In this document: piece by piece, positions 24,578 to 33,587 of the stretch
How positions within the stretch are numbered: position 1 is the stretch's first letter
Layout of the letters: each line of letters opens with the position of its first letter
Assembly: GCA_016795385.1 (NCBI GenBank)
Contig: JAEUHI010000086.1
Span: forward strand, 151,978-215,977
DNA from: Verrucomicrobiales bacterium
GTDB lineage: Bacteria > Verrucomicrobiota > Verrucomicrobiia > Verrucomicrobiales > DEV007
Reading direction: 5' to 3'
DNA: 64,000 bases
Notes under the pieces: generated by a model
Told to the model about the DNA's origin: nothing
Seen by the model: the letters and a program-made list of their open reading frames with translations, nothing else
Databases searched by the model: none
Translations under genes and position numbers: made by a program

Positions 24578-25882
24578 ATGGCCACGATCGCTGAAATCAG
24601 GCTCTGGGGAAAACCCATCGGAGCGGTTTCGCTGGACGATGGCGAGACGACGGCACGTTTTGCCTATGATCCGTCATTCCTTCGAAGCAAGATCGAAGTC
24701 GCACCGCTCATGATGCCTCTCTCGGAGCGGATCTACACCTTTCCCTCGCTCAATCCCGAATCGTTTCATGGGCTCCCCGGACTCCTCGCCGACGCCTTGC
24801 CTGACAAATTCGGCAATGCACTCATCAACGCCTGGCTGATCCGACAGGGGCGCCGACCGGAATCCTTCAACGCGATCGAGCGCCTCTGCTACACCGGCAG
24901 ACGTGGCATGGGAGCGCTCGAATTTCTCCCCTCGACCGGTCCGTCCGCCAAAGCTTCGAAGGCCGTCGCGGTCGATCAATTGGTCGCCCTCGCTTCGGAG
25001 ATCCTCTCGCAACGCGAGGGAATACGGCTTTCCTTCGATGAGGACCATCGCGAGACGGCTCTCCGCGACATCCTGCGCGTCGGCACCTCGGCAGGCGGGG
25101 CGAGGGCCAAGGCAGTGATCGCCTGGAATCCGCGAACCAACGAAGTGCGCTCCGGCCAAGTCGAACTGGAAGCAGGATTCGAAGCCTGGCTTTTGAAGTT
25201 CGACGGAGTGACGGGCAACAAGGACAAGGAGTTGCTCGATCCCGAAGGCTACGGAGTGATCGAGTACGCCTACCACCTCATGGCCCGGGATGCCGGTATC
25301 ACCATGAGCGCCTGCCGGCTCTTCGAGGAAAACGGACGTCGCCATTTCATGACGCGCCGATTCGATCGTCCCGACACGGGAGGCAAGCTGCATCTCCAAT
25401 CCCTCTGCGCGATGGCCCATTACGACTTCAATCTGGCGGGTGCCTACGGCTACGAGCAGGCCTACGAAGTGATGCGGCGGCTCGATCTGCCCATGGCGGA
25501 TCTGGAGGAACAATTCCGTCGCATGCTTTTCAACCTCGTCGCACGGAATCAGGACGACCACACCAAGAACATCGCCTTTCTCATGGACAAAGCGGGACGG
25601 TGGCGGCTCTCTCCGGCCTTTGACGTGACCTACAGCTACAATCCCGACGGGGCCTGGACCTCGCGTCACCAAATGTCGGTCAATGGCAAGCGTGATCAAT
25701 TCGAACTCGCCGACCTCGTCGCCTGTGCCCGCAACGCCGGCCTGAAGCGGGGACGCGCCGCGACCCTGCTTGAGCAAGTGATCACGGCGGCGCGACGCTG
25801 GAAAGACCACGCGGAAGATGCGGGAGTGCCGGAAAGAGACGCGGAGAAAATCGCCTCCGTCTTCCGCCTCGATTGGAAATAG
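24578..25882 (+). CDS. hipA: HipA-like serine/threonine kinase toxin
   Basis: Type II toxin of 434 residues, in the length range of E. coli HipA (440), a kinase that inactivates glutamyl-tRNA synthetase and slows growth. The N-terminal subdomain (about 1-110) includes FHGLPGLLADALPDKFGNAL. RVGTSAGGARAKA (Ser171 context) corresponds to the Gly-rich, autophosphorylated loop. The kinase core has NQDDHTKN (Asp327, Asn331) and SPAFDVTY (Asp349), matching HipA catalytic and metal-binding residues. It is intact and probably active. The actual target is unknown; related kinases modify different aminoacyl-tRNA synthetases. Confidence 0.9.
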   Translation: MATIAEIRLWGKPIGAVSLDDGETTARFAYDPSFLRSKIEVAPLMMPLSERIYTFPSLNPESFHGLPGLLADALPDKFGNALINAWLIRQGRRPESFNAIERLCYTGRRGMGALEFLPSTGPSAKASKAVAVDQLVALASEILSQREGIRLSFDEDHRETALRDILRVGTSAGGARAKAVIAWNPRTNEVRSGQVELEAGFEAWLLKFDGVTGNKDKELLDPEGYGVIEYAYHLMARDAGITMSACRLFEENGRRHFMTRRFDRPDTGGKLHLQSLCAMAHYDFNLAGAYGYEQAYEVMRRLDLPMADLEEQFRRMLFNLVARNQDDHTKNIAFLMDKAGRWRLSPAFDVTYSYNPDGAWTSRHQMSVNGKRDQFELADLVACARNAGLKRGRAATLLEQVITAARRWKDHAEDAGVPERDAEKIASVFRLDWK

Positions 25883-25957
25883 CGCCGTGGGCACGATCCT
25901 CCACGCCCCCTTCCCGCGGGTTGACGTATCCCCTTCCCGGCGATTCATTCCCCGCCC

Positions 25958-27250
25958 ATGCCAGACCGTTCCCTCTCCGCCAAACTCTTCAGCGCCGCCA
26001 AGGAAGTGATCCCCGGCGGGGTCAATTCCCCCGTCCGAGCCTTCCGCAATGTCGATGGCGATCCGTTTTTCGTGCAGCGCGCCCGCGGCTGCCGCATCTG
26101 GGATGTCGATGGCAATGAGATGATCGACTACGTCGGCACCTGGGGGCCCGCCATTCTCGGCCACGCCCCCTCGGCCGTGATCGACGCGGTGACCCACGCC
26201 GCGAAAGAAGGCGTTAGTTTCGGGATTCCGAACCGTCACGAAGTCGAGATGGCCCGCGTCATCCGCGACTACGTGCCCTCCGTCGAGAAAGTCCGCATGG
26301 TCAACAGCGGCACCGAGGCGACGATGAGCGCGATCCGCCTCGCCCGCGGCTACACGGGACGTGACAAGATCGTCAAGTTCGAGGGCTGCTACCATGGTCA
26401 CGTCGATTCCCTGCTCGTCGCGGCGGGGAGCGGAGCCCTCACCTTCGGCCAGCCCGACAGCGCCGGCGTGCCCGCCGATTTCGCGAAGCTGACGATCACG
26501 GTGCCTTTCAACCGGCCCGAAATCATCGAGGAAGTCTTCGCCACCCAGGGGCACGAGATCGCCGCCCTTATCCTCGAGCCCATCCCGGCAAACGCGGGGC
26601 TTGTGTTTCCGAAACCGGGTTTCCTCCAACTCCTCCGCGATCTCACCGCGAAACACGGCGCCGTGCTCATCTTCGACGAAGTCATGACCGGATTCCGCCT
26701 TGCCAAAGGCGGCGTGCAGGAGCTGACCGGCATCACCCCCGACCTCACCGCGATGGGCAAGGTGATCGGCGGCGGACTGCCCGTCGGGGCCTTCGGTGGC
26801 AAGACGGAAATCATGGACCAACTCGCCCCGCTCGGTCCCGTCTACCAAGCCGGGACGCTCTCCGGAAATCCTCTCGCCCTCGCCGCCGGCCTCGCCCAGC
26901 TCAAGGAAATGGAGCGTCTCGACGGATGGAACCGCCTCGATCAGATCGGGCAGACCTTCGAGGAGGCGGTGCGCGGCACCCTGAAGGAACTCGGGCGCGA
27001 TCTCGTCCTGAACCGCGTCGGCTCGATGTTCTGCCTTTTCTTCCGGGAAGGCGTGATCGACAACGTCGACGACGTGAAACAATGCGATTTCGCCGCCTTC
27101 CGGAAATTCTTCTGGGCCGCCCTCGACCGTGGCGTCTACTTCGCTCCCTCCCAGTATGAGGCCGGCTTCATCTCGCTCGCCCATGGCGACGGTGACCTCG
27201 AAAAAACCGCGGAAGTCACCTGCGAGGCGCTGAAAATTGCGCTGGCGTGA
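25958..27250 (+). CDS. hemL: Glutamate-1-semialdehyde 2,1-aminomutase
   Basis: PLP enzyme converting glutamate-1-semialdehyde to 5-aminolevulinate in the C5 pathway of heme synthesis; 430 residues, the family's usual length. It starts with LFSAAKEVIPGGVNSPVRAF and has FVQRARGCRIWDVDGNEMID, MVNSGTEATMSAIRLARG, LIFDEVMTGFR, and AMGKVIGGGLPVGAFGG, where Lys268 should form the PLP Schiff base. YQAGTLSGNPLALAAG is also diagnostic. Cytoplasmic. The 75-bp gap after hipA suggests a separate promoter, but none was clear. Confidence 0.96.
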   Translation: MPDRSLSAKLFSAAKEVIPGGVNSPVRAFRNVDGDPFFVQRARGCRIWDVDGNEMIDYVGTWGPAILGHAPSAVIDAVTHAAKEGVSFGIPNRHEVEMARVIRDYVPSVEKVRMVNSGTEATMSAIRLARGYTGRDKIVKFEGCYHGHVDSLLVAAGSGALTFGQPDSAGVPADFAKLTITVPFNRPEIIEEVFATQGHEIAALILEPIPANAGLVFPKPGFLQLLRDLTAKHGAVLIFDEVMTGFRLAKGGVQELTGITPDLTAMGKVIGGGLPVGAFGGKTEIMDQLAPLGPVYQAGTLSGNPLALAAGLAQLKEMERLDGWNRLDQIGQTFEEAVRGTLKELGRDLVLNRVGSMFCLFFREGVIDNVDDVKQCDFAAFRKFFWAALDRGVYFAPSQYEAGFISLAHGDGDLEKTAEVTCEALKIALA

Positions 27251-27289
27251 GCCCTTCATCGCGGCGACTCTGCCACCCCTCCATCCCCC

Positions 27290-29371
27290 ATGAGCGAAGA
27301 AGAAAAGCCCCTCGAGTTTTCCGCCCGCGACCTGATGCCCGATTGGGCTCAGGAAAAGCCGAGCGAACCGCAAAAGGACTACGCCAAACGCTACGCCGAA
27401 GACGACGATCGCCGTGATCGCCGCGGTGGTGGCGGCCGCCGGGACGACCGTCGCGGTGGTGGTGGCTTTGGTGGAGGCGGAGGAGCCCGTCGCGACGACC
27501 GCCGGGGTGGCTTTGGCGGCCGTGGCGGGGAACATCGTGGCGAAGGCGGCCCGCGTGGCCCCCGTCCCGACCGGGGCGGAGACCGTCCGCGCGGTGACCG
27601 TCGCGAAGGCGACCGCCGGGGTGGTGGAGATCGCCGTCATGGCGACCGCGAACGCAACGATCGTCCCCGCGAAGCCCAGCCCGCCGCGGGCGTCGTCGCC
27701 ACCCTCGAGCCCTCCGGTCCCGCCGTCGAAGGCCTCACCCGCCACATCCGCGAGACTTTCCGCTCCTTCCCGGTCGCCGATCTCGCCAAGATGATCCTCG
27801 AGGCGCGCGAACGCTACCGCATCCGCTTCACCGCGACCGAGCCGGTGCGGCTGAACCAGTGCCTCCTCGATGGCTCGCTCTGGCTCTCGCGCGAAGAAGC
27901 GATCCTGCACCTCCTTTCCGGGCCTGCCCTCGATCATTATTATCTCGCCGAAGACATCGAGATCGATCCCCCGGCCGGGAACTTCGCTGTCATCGCCGTC
28001 TGCGGCATGAGTGGTGTCATCCTCGGTCCGCCGAACCACCACGAATACCAGCGCAACATCGCCCGCCTCCACCGCGAGCGTTTTTCCGACATGCCGATCG
28101 AGCGTTTCAAATCCCGCATCCGCATGGAGAGCGGCGAGGAGATCCTTGAGAAGTGGAAGGAACAGGTCAGCCGCGTGAGACAGTACAGGGTCAAGCCGCT
28201 CGACCAACCCTCTGCAGTCGAGGAAGAAACAGTGCCCCTGGCGGAAGAAGCTCCCGCCGGGGAAGTCGCCGCCACCGACCCGGAGATCACCGCGGAAGAA
28301 ACCGCACCGGAAATCGCCGATGAGCCCGCTGCCGAAGAAATCGAAGCGGAAACCGAGGCCGTCGCGGAGTCGGAATCCGAAGCCGCCGACGACGAAACAT
28401 CCGAGCCCGCCTCTCCCGCTCCGGCTGAAAAGACGGACGACGGTCCGGTTTTCAAATCGCTCGAGGAAGTCTCGCGCCATTTCCGCGAGCACTTCGCAGG
28501 CCCCATCATCGTCGAGACCTCCGTCGCGGTCGTGCCCGGCAACATCGCCGGACGCCTCCTCTCCCCCGGGCTTCTCGTCCATCTCCGCCAGGAAACTGAA
28601 AAGCTGCGTCGTGGCTTCCCTCTCGCGATGATCCAATCGCTCTGTGGCGAATTCGAGCGCAAAGGCCTCAAGTTCTTCAAGCGCGGCAAGAAATCGCTCC
28701 ATGTCTCGGCGGTGCGTCCCAAGCCGATCGACGAGGGTGCGAATTTCACCGAATCGATCCAGGCCATCGTCGAGTTCGTGAAGACGGCGCCGAAGCCGAA
28801 TGTCGCGAGTCTGCTCGAAGCGCTCGTGCCCGGATTCAAAAAGCCCGAGGGCCCGGCGATCGAAGAATCGCCCGAATGGTCCGATGCGGCGCGCACCGTG
28901 CTGAAAGATCTCCGCTGGCTCACCGCCGAAGGTTATCTGCTCGAATTCGCCGACACCGGCCTCGCCCTGGGCCGCCAGCCCCAGGAAGCCTCCGCGGCTC
29001 CCGCGGAAGCGAAGGCCCCCAAGGAAAAAGGCGCGAAGCCCGCGAAGGCCAAAAAAGACGGGGGGAAACCAAAGCCTGAAGCAGCCGTGACCGCGGAAGA
29101 GGCGATGGTAGAGGCACCGGTCTCCGAGGAGGCCGCTGAAGAGGTTTCTGAGTCGATTTCTGAGTCGATTTCTGAGGAATTCGCCGAACCCGCTTCCGAA
29201 GAAGTCTCTAAAACGATTTCCGAAGACGTTTCCGAGCCAGCTTCCGAGCCGGTGGTCGATCTCGAAGCCGCTCCTGAAGAGCTTGCCGAGTCGGTCGCCG
29301 ATCTGTCGCACAAGGACGAGTCCGATCCGGACGAGCCACGCGACGGTGCCGATCCGGTCGCGACCGCTTGA
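27290..29371 (+). CDS. RGG-repeat, acidic-linker protein of unknown function
   Basis: Cytoplasmic protein of 693 residues, function not recognised. Residues about 40-130 are an Arg/Gly/Asp low-complexity tract (repeats such as RRDDRRGG and GGFGGGGG), like RGG boxes of RNA-binding proteins. Then come two folded segments, about 145-300 (GLTRHIRETFRSFPV, LAEDIEIDPPAGNFAV, GVILGPPNHHEYQRNIARLH) and about 385-555 (EVSRHFREHFAGPI, KGLKFFKRGKKSLHVSAVRP), separated by an acidic Glu/Ala linker. The segments share an opening EG/EE-[LV]-[TS]-RH-[IF]-RE-x-F, suggesting a duplication. The C-terminal 120 residues are Lys/Ala- and then Glu/Ser-rich, with tandem SESISE repeats. An RNA-binding or translation-associated role is inferred only from the RGG tract. 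Confidence 0.75.
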   Translation: MSEEEKPLEFSARDLMPDWAQEKPSEPQKDYAKRYAEDDDRRDRRGGGGRRDDRRGGGGFGGGGGARRDDRRGGFGGRGGEHRGEGGPRGPRPDRGGDRPRGDRREGDRRGGGDRRHGDRERNDRPREAQPAAGVVATLEPSGPAVEGLTRHIRETFRSFPVADLAKMILEARERYRIRFTATEPVRLNQCLLDGSLWLSREEAILHLLSGPALDHYYLAEDIEIDPPAGNFAVIAVCGMSGVILGPPNHHEYQRNIARLHRERFSDMPIERFKSRIRMESGEEILEKWKEQVSRVRQYRVKPLDQPSAVEEETVPLAEEAPAGEVAATDPEITAEETAPEIADEPAAEEIEAETEAVAESESEAADDETSEPASPAPAEKTDDGPVFKSLEEVSRHFREHFAGPIIVETSVAVVPGNIAGRLLSPGLLVHLRQETEKLRRGFPLAMIQSLCGEFERKGLKFFKRGKKSLHVSAVRPKPIDEGANFTESIQAIVEFVKTAPKPNVASLLEALVPGFKKPEGPAIEESPEWSDAARTVLKDLRWLTAEGYLLEFADTGLALGRQPQEASAAPAEAKAPKEKGAKPAKAKKDGGKPKPEAAVTAEEAMVEAPVSEEAAEEVSESISESISEEFAEPASEEVSKTISEDVSEPASEPVVDLEAAPEELAESVADLSHKDESDPDEPRDGADPVATA

Positions 29372-29453
29372 GGGCCTGAACGGGGTCGCGATCCGCGCCC
29401 CCATCGCGTCCTTGAAGGCGGGGGCATTTGGCCGCACCATTGGCCTTGCCCCC

Positions 29454-32084
29454 ATGAACCGCGCCCCCCTTTTGATCGCCCTCGCTCTCGTCGCGTCCGG
29501 ATACGCGACGGCTCAGGAAAAGGCCCACCTCGCCCTCGAGTCGCCTTTTGCCTCCTACGTCGAGAAGGAGTTCCCCTTCTTCACCCAGACGGTCGATGCG
29601 CGGGCCTTCGGCGAGCAGGCGGAGAAAGAAAATCTCACGCCCCGTGGCATCATCGTCCCGGCGGGCAACGGATTCTACGGATGTTTCGATCCCGACCTGC
29701 TCCGCTGGGCGCTCTTGTGGAAGGAAAACGCCGACGGCGAATACCTCACCATGAGCGGCATGGGCACGGGCAGCTACCGGCTCCCGAATCGCAAGGCGGC
29801 ACCGGGACAGAAGGAGCTTCCTTCGCCGCTCGGAACACCCTTGCTCGCGATGCCGCTGCGACCGGGAGTTGCGGCGGGTGCGAAACCCGTCCTCACCGAT
29901 CCCCGCGACCGCGGAGCGGCGGAGGAGGGAGAACTCGGCCTCGGGCCCATCGCCGTCGCGTTGGGACGCTTCGAGGGACTGCGCCTCGTTGGTGAAGGCG
30001 TGCAGATCGAATACACCGTCGGAGGCACGCTCGTGAAAGAGCGGCTTTCGAGCGAAGGGGAGGACCTTCTCCGCGACCTGGAAATCGCCGCCCACGAATC
30101 GCCCATCCAAATCAGGACCGGTGCCGGAGACGACGATTGGCTGGTCTTGGCATCGTCTAACAAAACCACCCATCATCGCATCGTTCTCTCCGGCGAAGGC
30201 AAGATCGCTGTGAACGACGGGGCCCCTTTCGCGATGATCGCGTCCAAAACCCGCTGGCCCGATCCCGTCAAATCCGCTCCCGCCGTCCTCCCGGCGAAAG
30301 ACGCCGCCTGGGTTTTCGACGACCTGCCTTTGCCGATTCCGAATCCTTGGAAACGCAATGTCCGCGTCGCCGATCTCGAGTTTTTCCCCGATGGACGCGC
30401 CGCCCTCGTCACCTTCGACGGCGATGTCTGGATCGCGAAGGGCCTCGAAAGCAACGACGGAGCCGAGTGGAGGCGATTTACCTCGGGCCTGCACGAACCA
30501 CAGAATCTTGCGATCCGCGACGGCAGGATCTTCGTTTTCGACCGCAACGGCATCGTCTGTTTACACGACACCGACGGCAACGGCGAGGCCGACTGGCATG
30601 AGAACGTTTCGAACATCTTCGCCCAATCCGCGGAGACGCGGCAGTATGCGAACGACTTCATCGCCCTGCCCGATGGCGGATTCTACGTCGCCCTCGGCGG
30701 CCAGATCGGAGGAACCATCGGGAAACTGAACGGCACCGTCATCCACGTCGCGCAGGATGGGGATTCCTACGAGATCGTCGCCACCGGATTCCGCCAGCCC
30801 TATCTCGGTTACGATGCAAAAACGGGCATCCTCACCGCGAGTGATCAGCAAGGAAACTGGAAGCCGGCCACGCCGATCTACCGTGTCGAGCCGGGGCGCT
30901 ACTTCGGATTCCAACCCGAGAAGTTCAAAGGAAACGTCACCCACCCCACCACGATCTCTCCCGCCGAAGTCTGGATCCCTCATTTCATCAACCAGTCGGG
31001 CGCCGGACAGGTCTGGATCCGCGACACCGGAAAGCAGGGTGCGAAGATGGGAGAATTGAACGAGTCCCTCGTCCACATCGGCTACAACCGGCCCGAGATT
31101 TTCAAGATCTACCTCGACGAGAAAGGCGAACAGGGCGCGGTGATGCCCCTGCTTTCGGGCTTCCCGGCCGGGCTCCTCAACGGGCGGATGAATCCGATCG
31201 ACGGGCGGCTCTACGTCACCGGATTCCAGATCTTCGGCAGCTCGGGTAGCCGCATCAGCGGCGTCTTCCGGGTGCGTCCCGGCGGGGTGAAAGCCTGGCT
31301 GCCGCGCGAGATCCGCGCCGAATCGCGTGGCCTTCTCCTGACCTTCGATGCTCCCTTGAATGCCGAGCAGGCCGCCGAATTGGGCCGTTACTCCGCCGAT
31401 CGCTGGAACTACAAACAGACCCACGAGTACGGTTCGGGCAATTATCGCCTCGATGGAGAACCGGGCCAGGAGCCGCTGCCAGTGCTGAGTGCGAAACTTT
31501 CACAAGATGCCAGGTCGCTCTTTCTCGGTCTCGCCGACATGAAAGCGGCGCACACTCTGCGCCTCACCTACCGCCTGCCCTCGCCCGAAGTCGCGAACGT
31601 GGAGAATGTCTATCTCACGATCCACCGGGTGCCGACCCTCGACCTCACGAAACTCGGCTTCGCGGACAACGAGGTCGATCTGACGCCTCGCACCGATCTC
31701 ACCGGAGGAGTCGACATCGAACCCACCGCAGCCCTCGGCAAAGAGGTGGTGATGCGCTACGGCTGCATCGCCTGCCACGCTACCGGCGATCCCGACATCC
31801 CCGCCCCGCCCGCTCCCGCAACGAATGGCGACGGCTCGAAGGTCGCGGTCGGACCTCCCTGGATCGGTGCGTGGGGAGCCAGCCGCGTTTTCAGTGATGG
31901 GTCCGAGATCAAGAAGATCGACGAAGCCTACCTGCGCGAGTCCATCCTCGATCCGGCGCGCCGGGTCATGCAGGGCTACGAGATGGAGCGCACCGGCGTC
32001 GGCATGCCTTCCTACCTCGGTGTTCTGAAAGATCACGAGATCGAATCCGTGATCCTCTTCATCAAAGGCCTGAAGAAAAAGTAG
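29454..32084 (+). CDS. Exported cytochrome c-containing protein (DUF6797-like, PVC group)
   Basis: Secreted protein of 876 residues. MNRAPLLIALALVASGYATA is a signal peptide. The long middle resembles a quinoprotein/beta-propeller (RVADLEFFPDGRAALVTFDG then DVWIAKGL; FRQPYLGYDAKTGILTASDQ), as in the large DUF6797 proteins of Planctomycetota and Verrucomicrobiota. The C-terminal heme domain has one CIACH motif (Cys771, Cys774, His775), with the distal Met probably in TGVGMPSYLGVLKDHEIESV. It is likely periplasmic and in electron transfer or in oxidation of a sugar or polymer. It runs convergently against the DUF1501/PSD1 pair with six bases between stops, so the three are probably functionally linked. 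Confidence 0.82.
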   Translation: MNRAPLLIALALVASGYATAQEKAHLALESPFASYVEKEFPFFTQTVDARAFGEQAEKENLTPRGIIVPAGNGFYGCFDPDLLRWALLWKENADGEYLTMSGMGTGSYRLPNRKAAPGQKELPSPLGTPLLAMPLRPGVAAGAKPVLTDPRDRGAAEEGELGLGPIAVALGRFEGLRLVGEGVQIEYTVGGTLVKERLSSEGEDLLRDLEIAAHESPIQIRTGAGDDDWLVLASSNKTTHHRIVLSGEGKIAVNDGAPFAMIASKTRWPDPVKSAPAVLPAKDAAWVFDDLPLPIPNPWKRNVRVADLEFFPDGRAALVTFDGDVWIAKGLESNDGAEWRRFTSGLHEPQNLAIRDGRIFVFDRNGIVCLHDTDGNGEADWHENVSNIFAQSAETRQYANDFIALPDGGFYVALGGQIGGTIGKLNGTVIHVAQDGDSYEIVATGFRQPYLGYDAKTGILTASDQQGNWKPATPIYRVEPGRYFGFQPEKFKGNVTHPTTISPAEVWIPHFINQSGAGQVWIRDTGKQGAKMGELNESLVHIGYNRPEIFKIYLDEKGEQGAVMPLLSGFPAGLLNGRMNPIDGRLYVTGFQIFGSSGSRISGVFRVRPGGVKAWLPREIRAESRGLLLTFDAPLNAEQAAELGRYSADRWNYKQTHEYGSGNYRLDGEPGQEPLPVLSAKLSQDARSLFLGLADMKAAHTLRLTYRLPSPEVANVENVYLTIHRVPTLDLTKLGFADNEVDLTPRTDLTGGVDIEPTAALGKEVVMRYGCIACHATGDPDIPAPPAPATNGDGSKVAVGPPWIGAWGASRVFSDGSEIKKIDEAYLRESILDPARRVMQGYEMERTGVGMPSYLGVLKDHEIESVILFIKGLKKK

Positions 32085-32090
32085 AAGCGA

Positions 32091-33569
32091 TCAGGCGATC
32101 CAATCGTGCACCACTTTTCCGCCCACATCGGTGAGACGGAAATCGCGCCCTTGGAAGCGGTAGGTCAGGCGCAGGTGATCGAGTCCGAACTGGTGCAGGA
32201 TCGTGGCGTGGAGGTCGTTGATGTGCACCGGATTCTCCGTGGCGAACCAGCCGATCTCGTCGGTCGCGCCATAGATGTGGCCGCCCTTGAATCCCCCGCC
32301 CGCCATCAGTATGGTGAAGGCCTGGGGATGATGGTCGCGCCCCGTATTGGAGAGGCGACCGGGCCGGTTCTCGCCGAGCGGCGTGCGGCCGAACTCCGAA
32401 CCCCACACGACGAGAGTGGAATCGAGCAACCCACGCTGTTTCAGATCCTTGATGAGCGCGGCGATGGGCTGATCAACCGCCCCGGCGTTGTAGGCGAGGT
32501 TTTTGTCGAGCTCGGAGTGTTGGTCCCAGCTCGCGTGGATGATGTTGATGAAGCGCACGCCGCGCTCGACCATACGACGGGCGAGGAGACAATTCCGGGC
32601 GAAGGTGTCGTAGGTGCGCAGCCCCGGCAAGGTGCCGCGGAAGCCGTCGCCCGGCGGCTCGGGACGATCGACGCCATACATCGCGAGGGTCTCCTTCGAC
32701 TCGCCTGACAGATCCACCAATTCCGGCGCCGCGGTCTGCATGCGGTTGGCGAGCTCGTAGTTCGCGATGCGGCTCGCGATCTCGGGATCGTGCACCTCCT
32801 GGTAGCGCGCCTCATTGAGATCGCGCAGGGCATCGAGTCCGGCCCGTTGCATCTCCGGCGCAAGACCGGCGGGATTCTGCAGGTTCAGGACCGGCTCGCC
32901 CTGGTTGCGGAACTGCACCCCGGCATACTTCGAGGAAAGGAATCCCGAGGTCCAGAGCGTCGAGCCTCCCGATCCACCCCGACCGGCGTTGAGGACGACA
33001 TACCCGGGAAGGTTCCGCGAGGGGCTGCCGAGTCCGTAGTTGATCCAAGATCCCATCGAGGGCATCCCGAAGCGCGAGACCCCGCACTGCATGAGAAGCT
33101 GTCCCGGATGGTGGTTGAATTCCTCGCTGTGAAGCGAGCGGATCATGAGGAGATCGTCGGCACAGGTCGAGAGGTGTGGAAGAAGATCGGAGAAATCCAT
33201 CCCGCATTGGCCGTGTTTGGCCCACTTCCGCGGAGAGCCCATGAGGGTTGCGGTGTCGGGCTGGATGAAGGCGAAGCGCGCCTTGTCGAGGATGGACTTG
33301 GGCAGACTCTGCCCGTGGAGTTCGTTGAGCTTCGGTTTCGGAGTGAAGAGATCGAGCTGCGAGGGCGCTCCCTCCATGAAGATGAAGATGCAGGCCTTCG
33401 CTGGTCCTTCGCGATGCGAACGCGCCTCGGCGAAGGCCGCGGGGTCGGCGGCGTTCGCGGCGGTGAGGAGTCCGTCCTCGCTCAGCATCGAACCGAGCGC
33501 GATGCCTCCGAGGCCGGAGGCCGAGGTCGTGAGGAACTCGCGGCGCGTGCGATGGAGGGGAGAGTTCAT
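32091..33569 (-). CDS. DUF1501 domain-containing protein, Tat-type signal
   Basis: DUF1501 (sulfatase-fold) protein of 492 residues. The N-terminus HRTRREFLTTSASGLGGIAL has a twin-arginine signal motif (RRxFL), so it is exported folded. Fold-marking segments are FIFMEGAPSQLDLFTPKPKL, HPGQLLMQCG, GVRFINIIHASWDQHSELDK and VVWGSEFGRTP. DUF1501 proteins are encoded in great numbers in PVC genomes beside DUF1549/DUF1553 cytochrome proteins, and their enzymatic role is unknown. The partner gene ends 18 bp before this start, giving the usual PSD1-DUF1501 operon order. Confidence 0.93.
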   Translation of the reverse strand: MNSPLHRTRREFLTTSASGLGGIALGSMLSEDGLLTAANAADPAAFAEARSHREGPAKACIFIFMEGAPSQLDLFTPKPKLNELHGQSLPKSILDKARFAFIQPDTATLMGSPRKWAKHGQCGMDFSDLLPHLSTCADDLLMIRSLHSEEFNHHPGQLLMQCGVSRFGMPSMGSWINYGLGSPSRNLPGYVVLNAGRGGSGGSTLWTSGFLSSKYAGVQFRNQGEPVLNLQNPAGLAPEMQRAGLDALRDLNEARYQEVHDPEIASRIANYELANRMQTAAPELVDLSGESKETLAMYGVDRPEPPGDGFRGTLPGLRTYDTFARNCLLARRMVERGVRFINIIHASWDQHSELDKNLAYNAGAVDQPIAALIKDLKQRGLLDSTLVVWGSEFGRTPLGENRPGRLSNTGRDHHPQAFTILMAGGGFKGGHIYGATDEIGWFATENPVHINDLHATILHQFGLDHLRLTYRFQGRDFRLTDVGGKVVHDWIA

Positions 33570-33587
33570 GGGGCACGGGTCACGGGT

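Noticed and set aside
27410..27680. Repetitive GGTGG/CGCGG-type sequence resembling a tandem repeat or CRISPR
   Set aside because: Units vary in length, have no equal spacers, and encode an Arg/Gly tract in frame; it is protein low complexity.
24674..29455. A 4.8-kb stop-free frame on the minus strand (about 1,593 codons) opposite hipA, hemL and the RGG gene
   Set aside because: It is antisense to hemL and hipA, which are clear conserved proteins, and its product is a low-complexity Gly/Arg/Ala/Phe sequence. Long antisense frames arise from codon bias in GC-rich genes.
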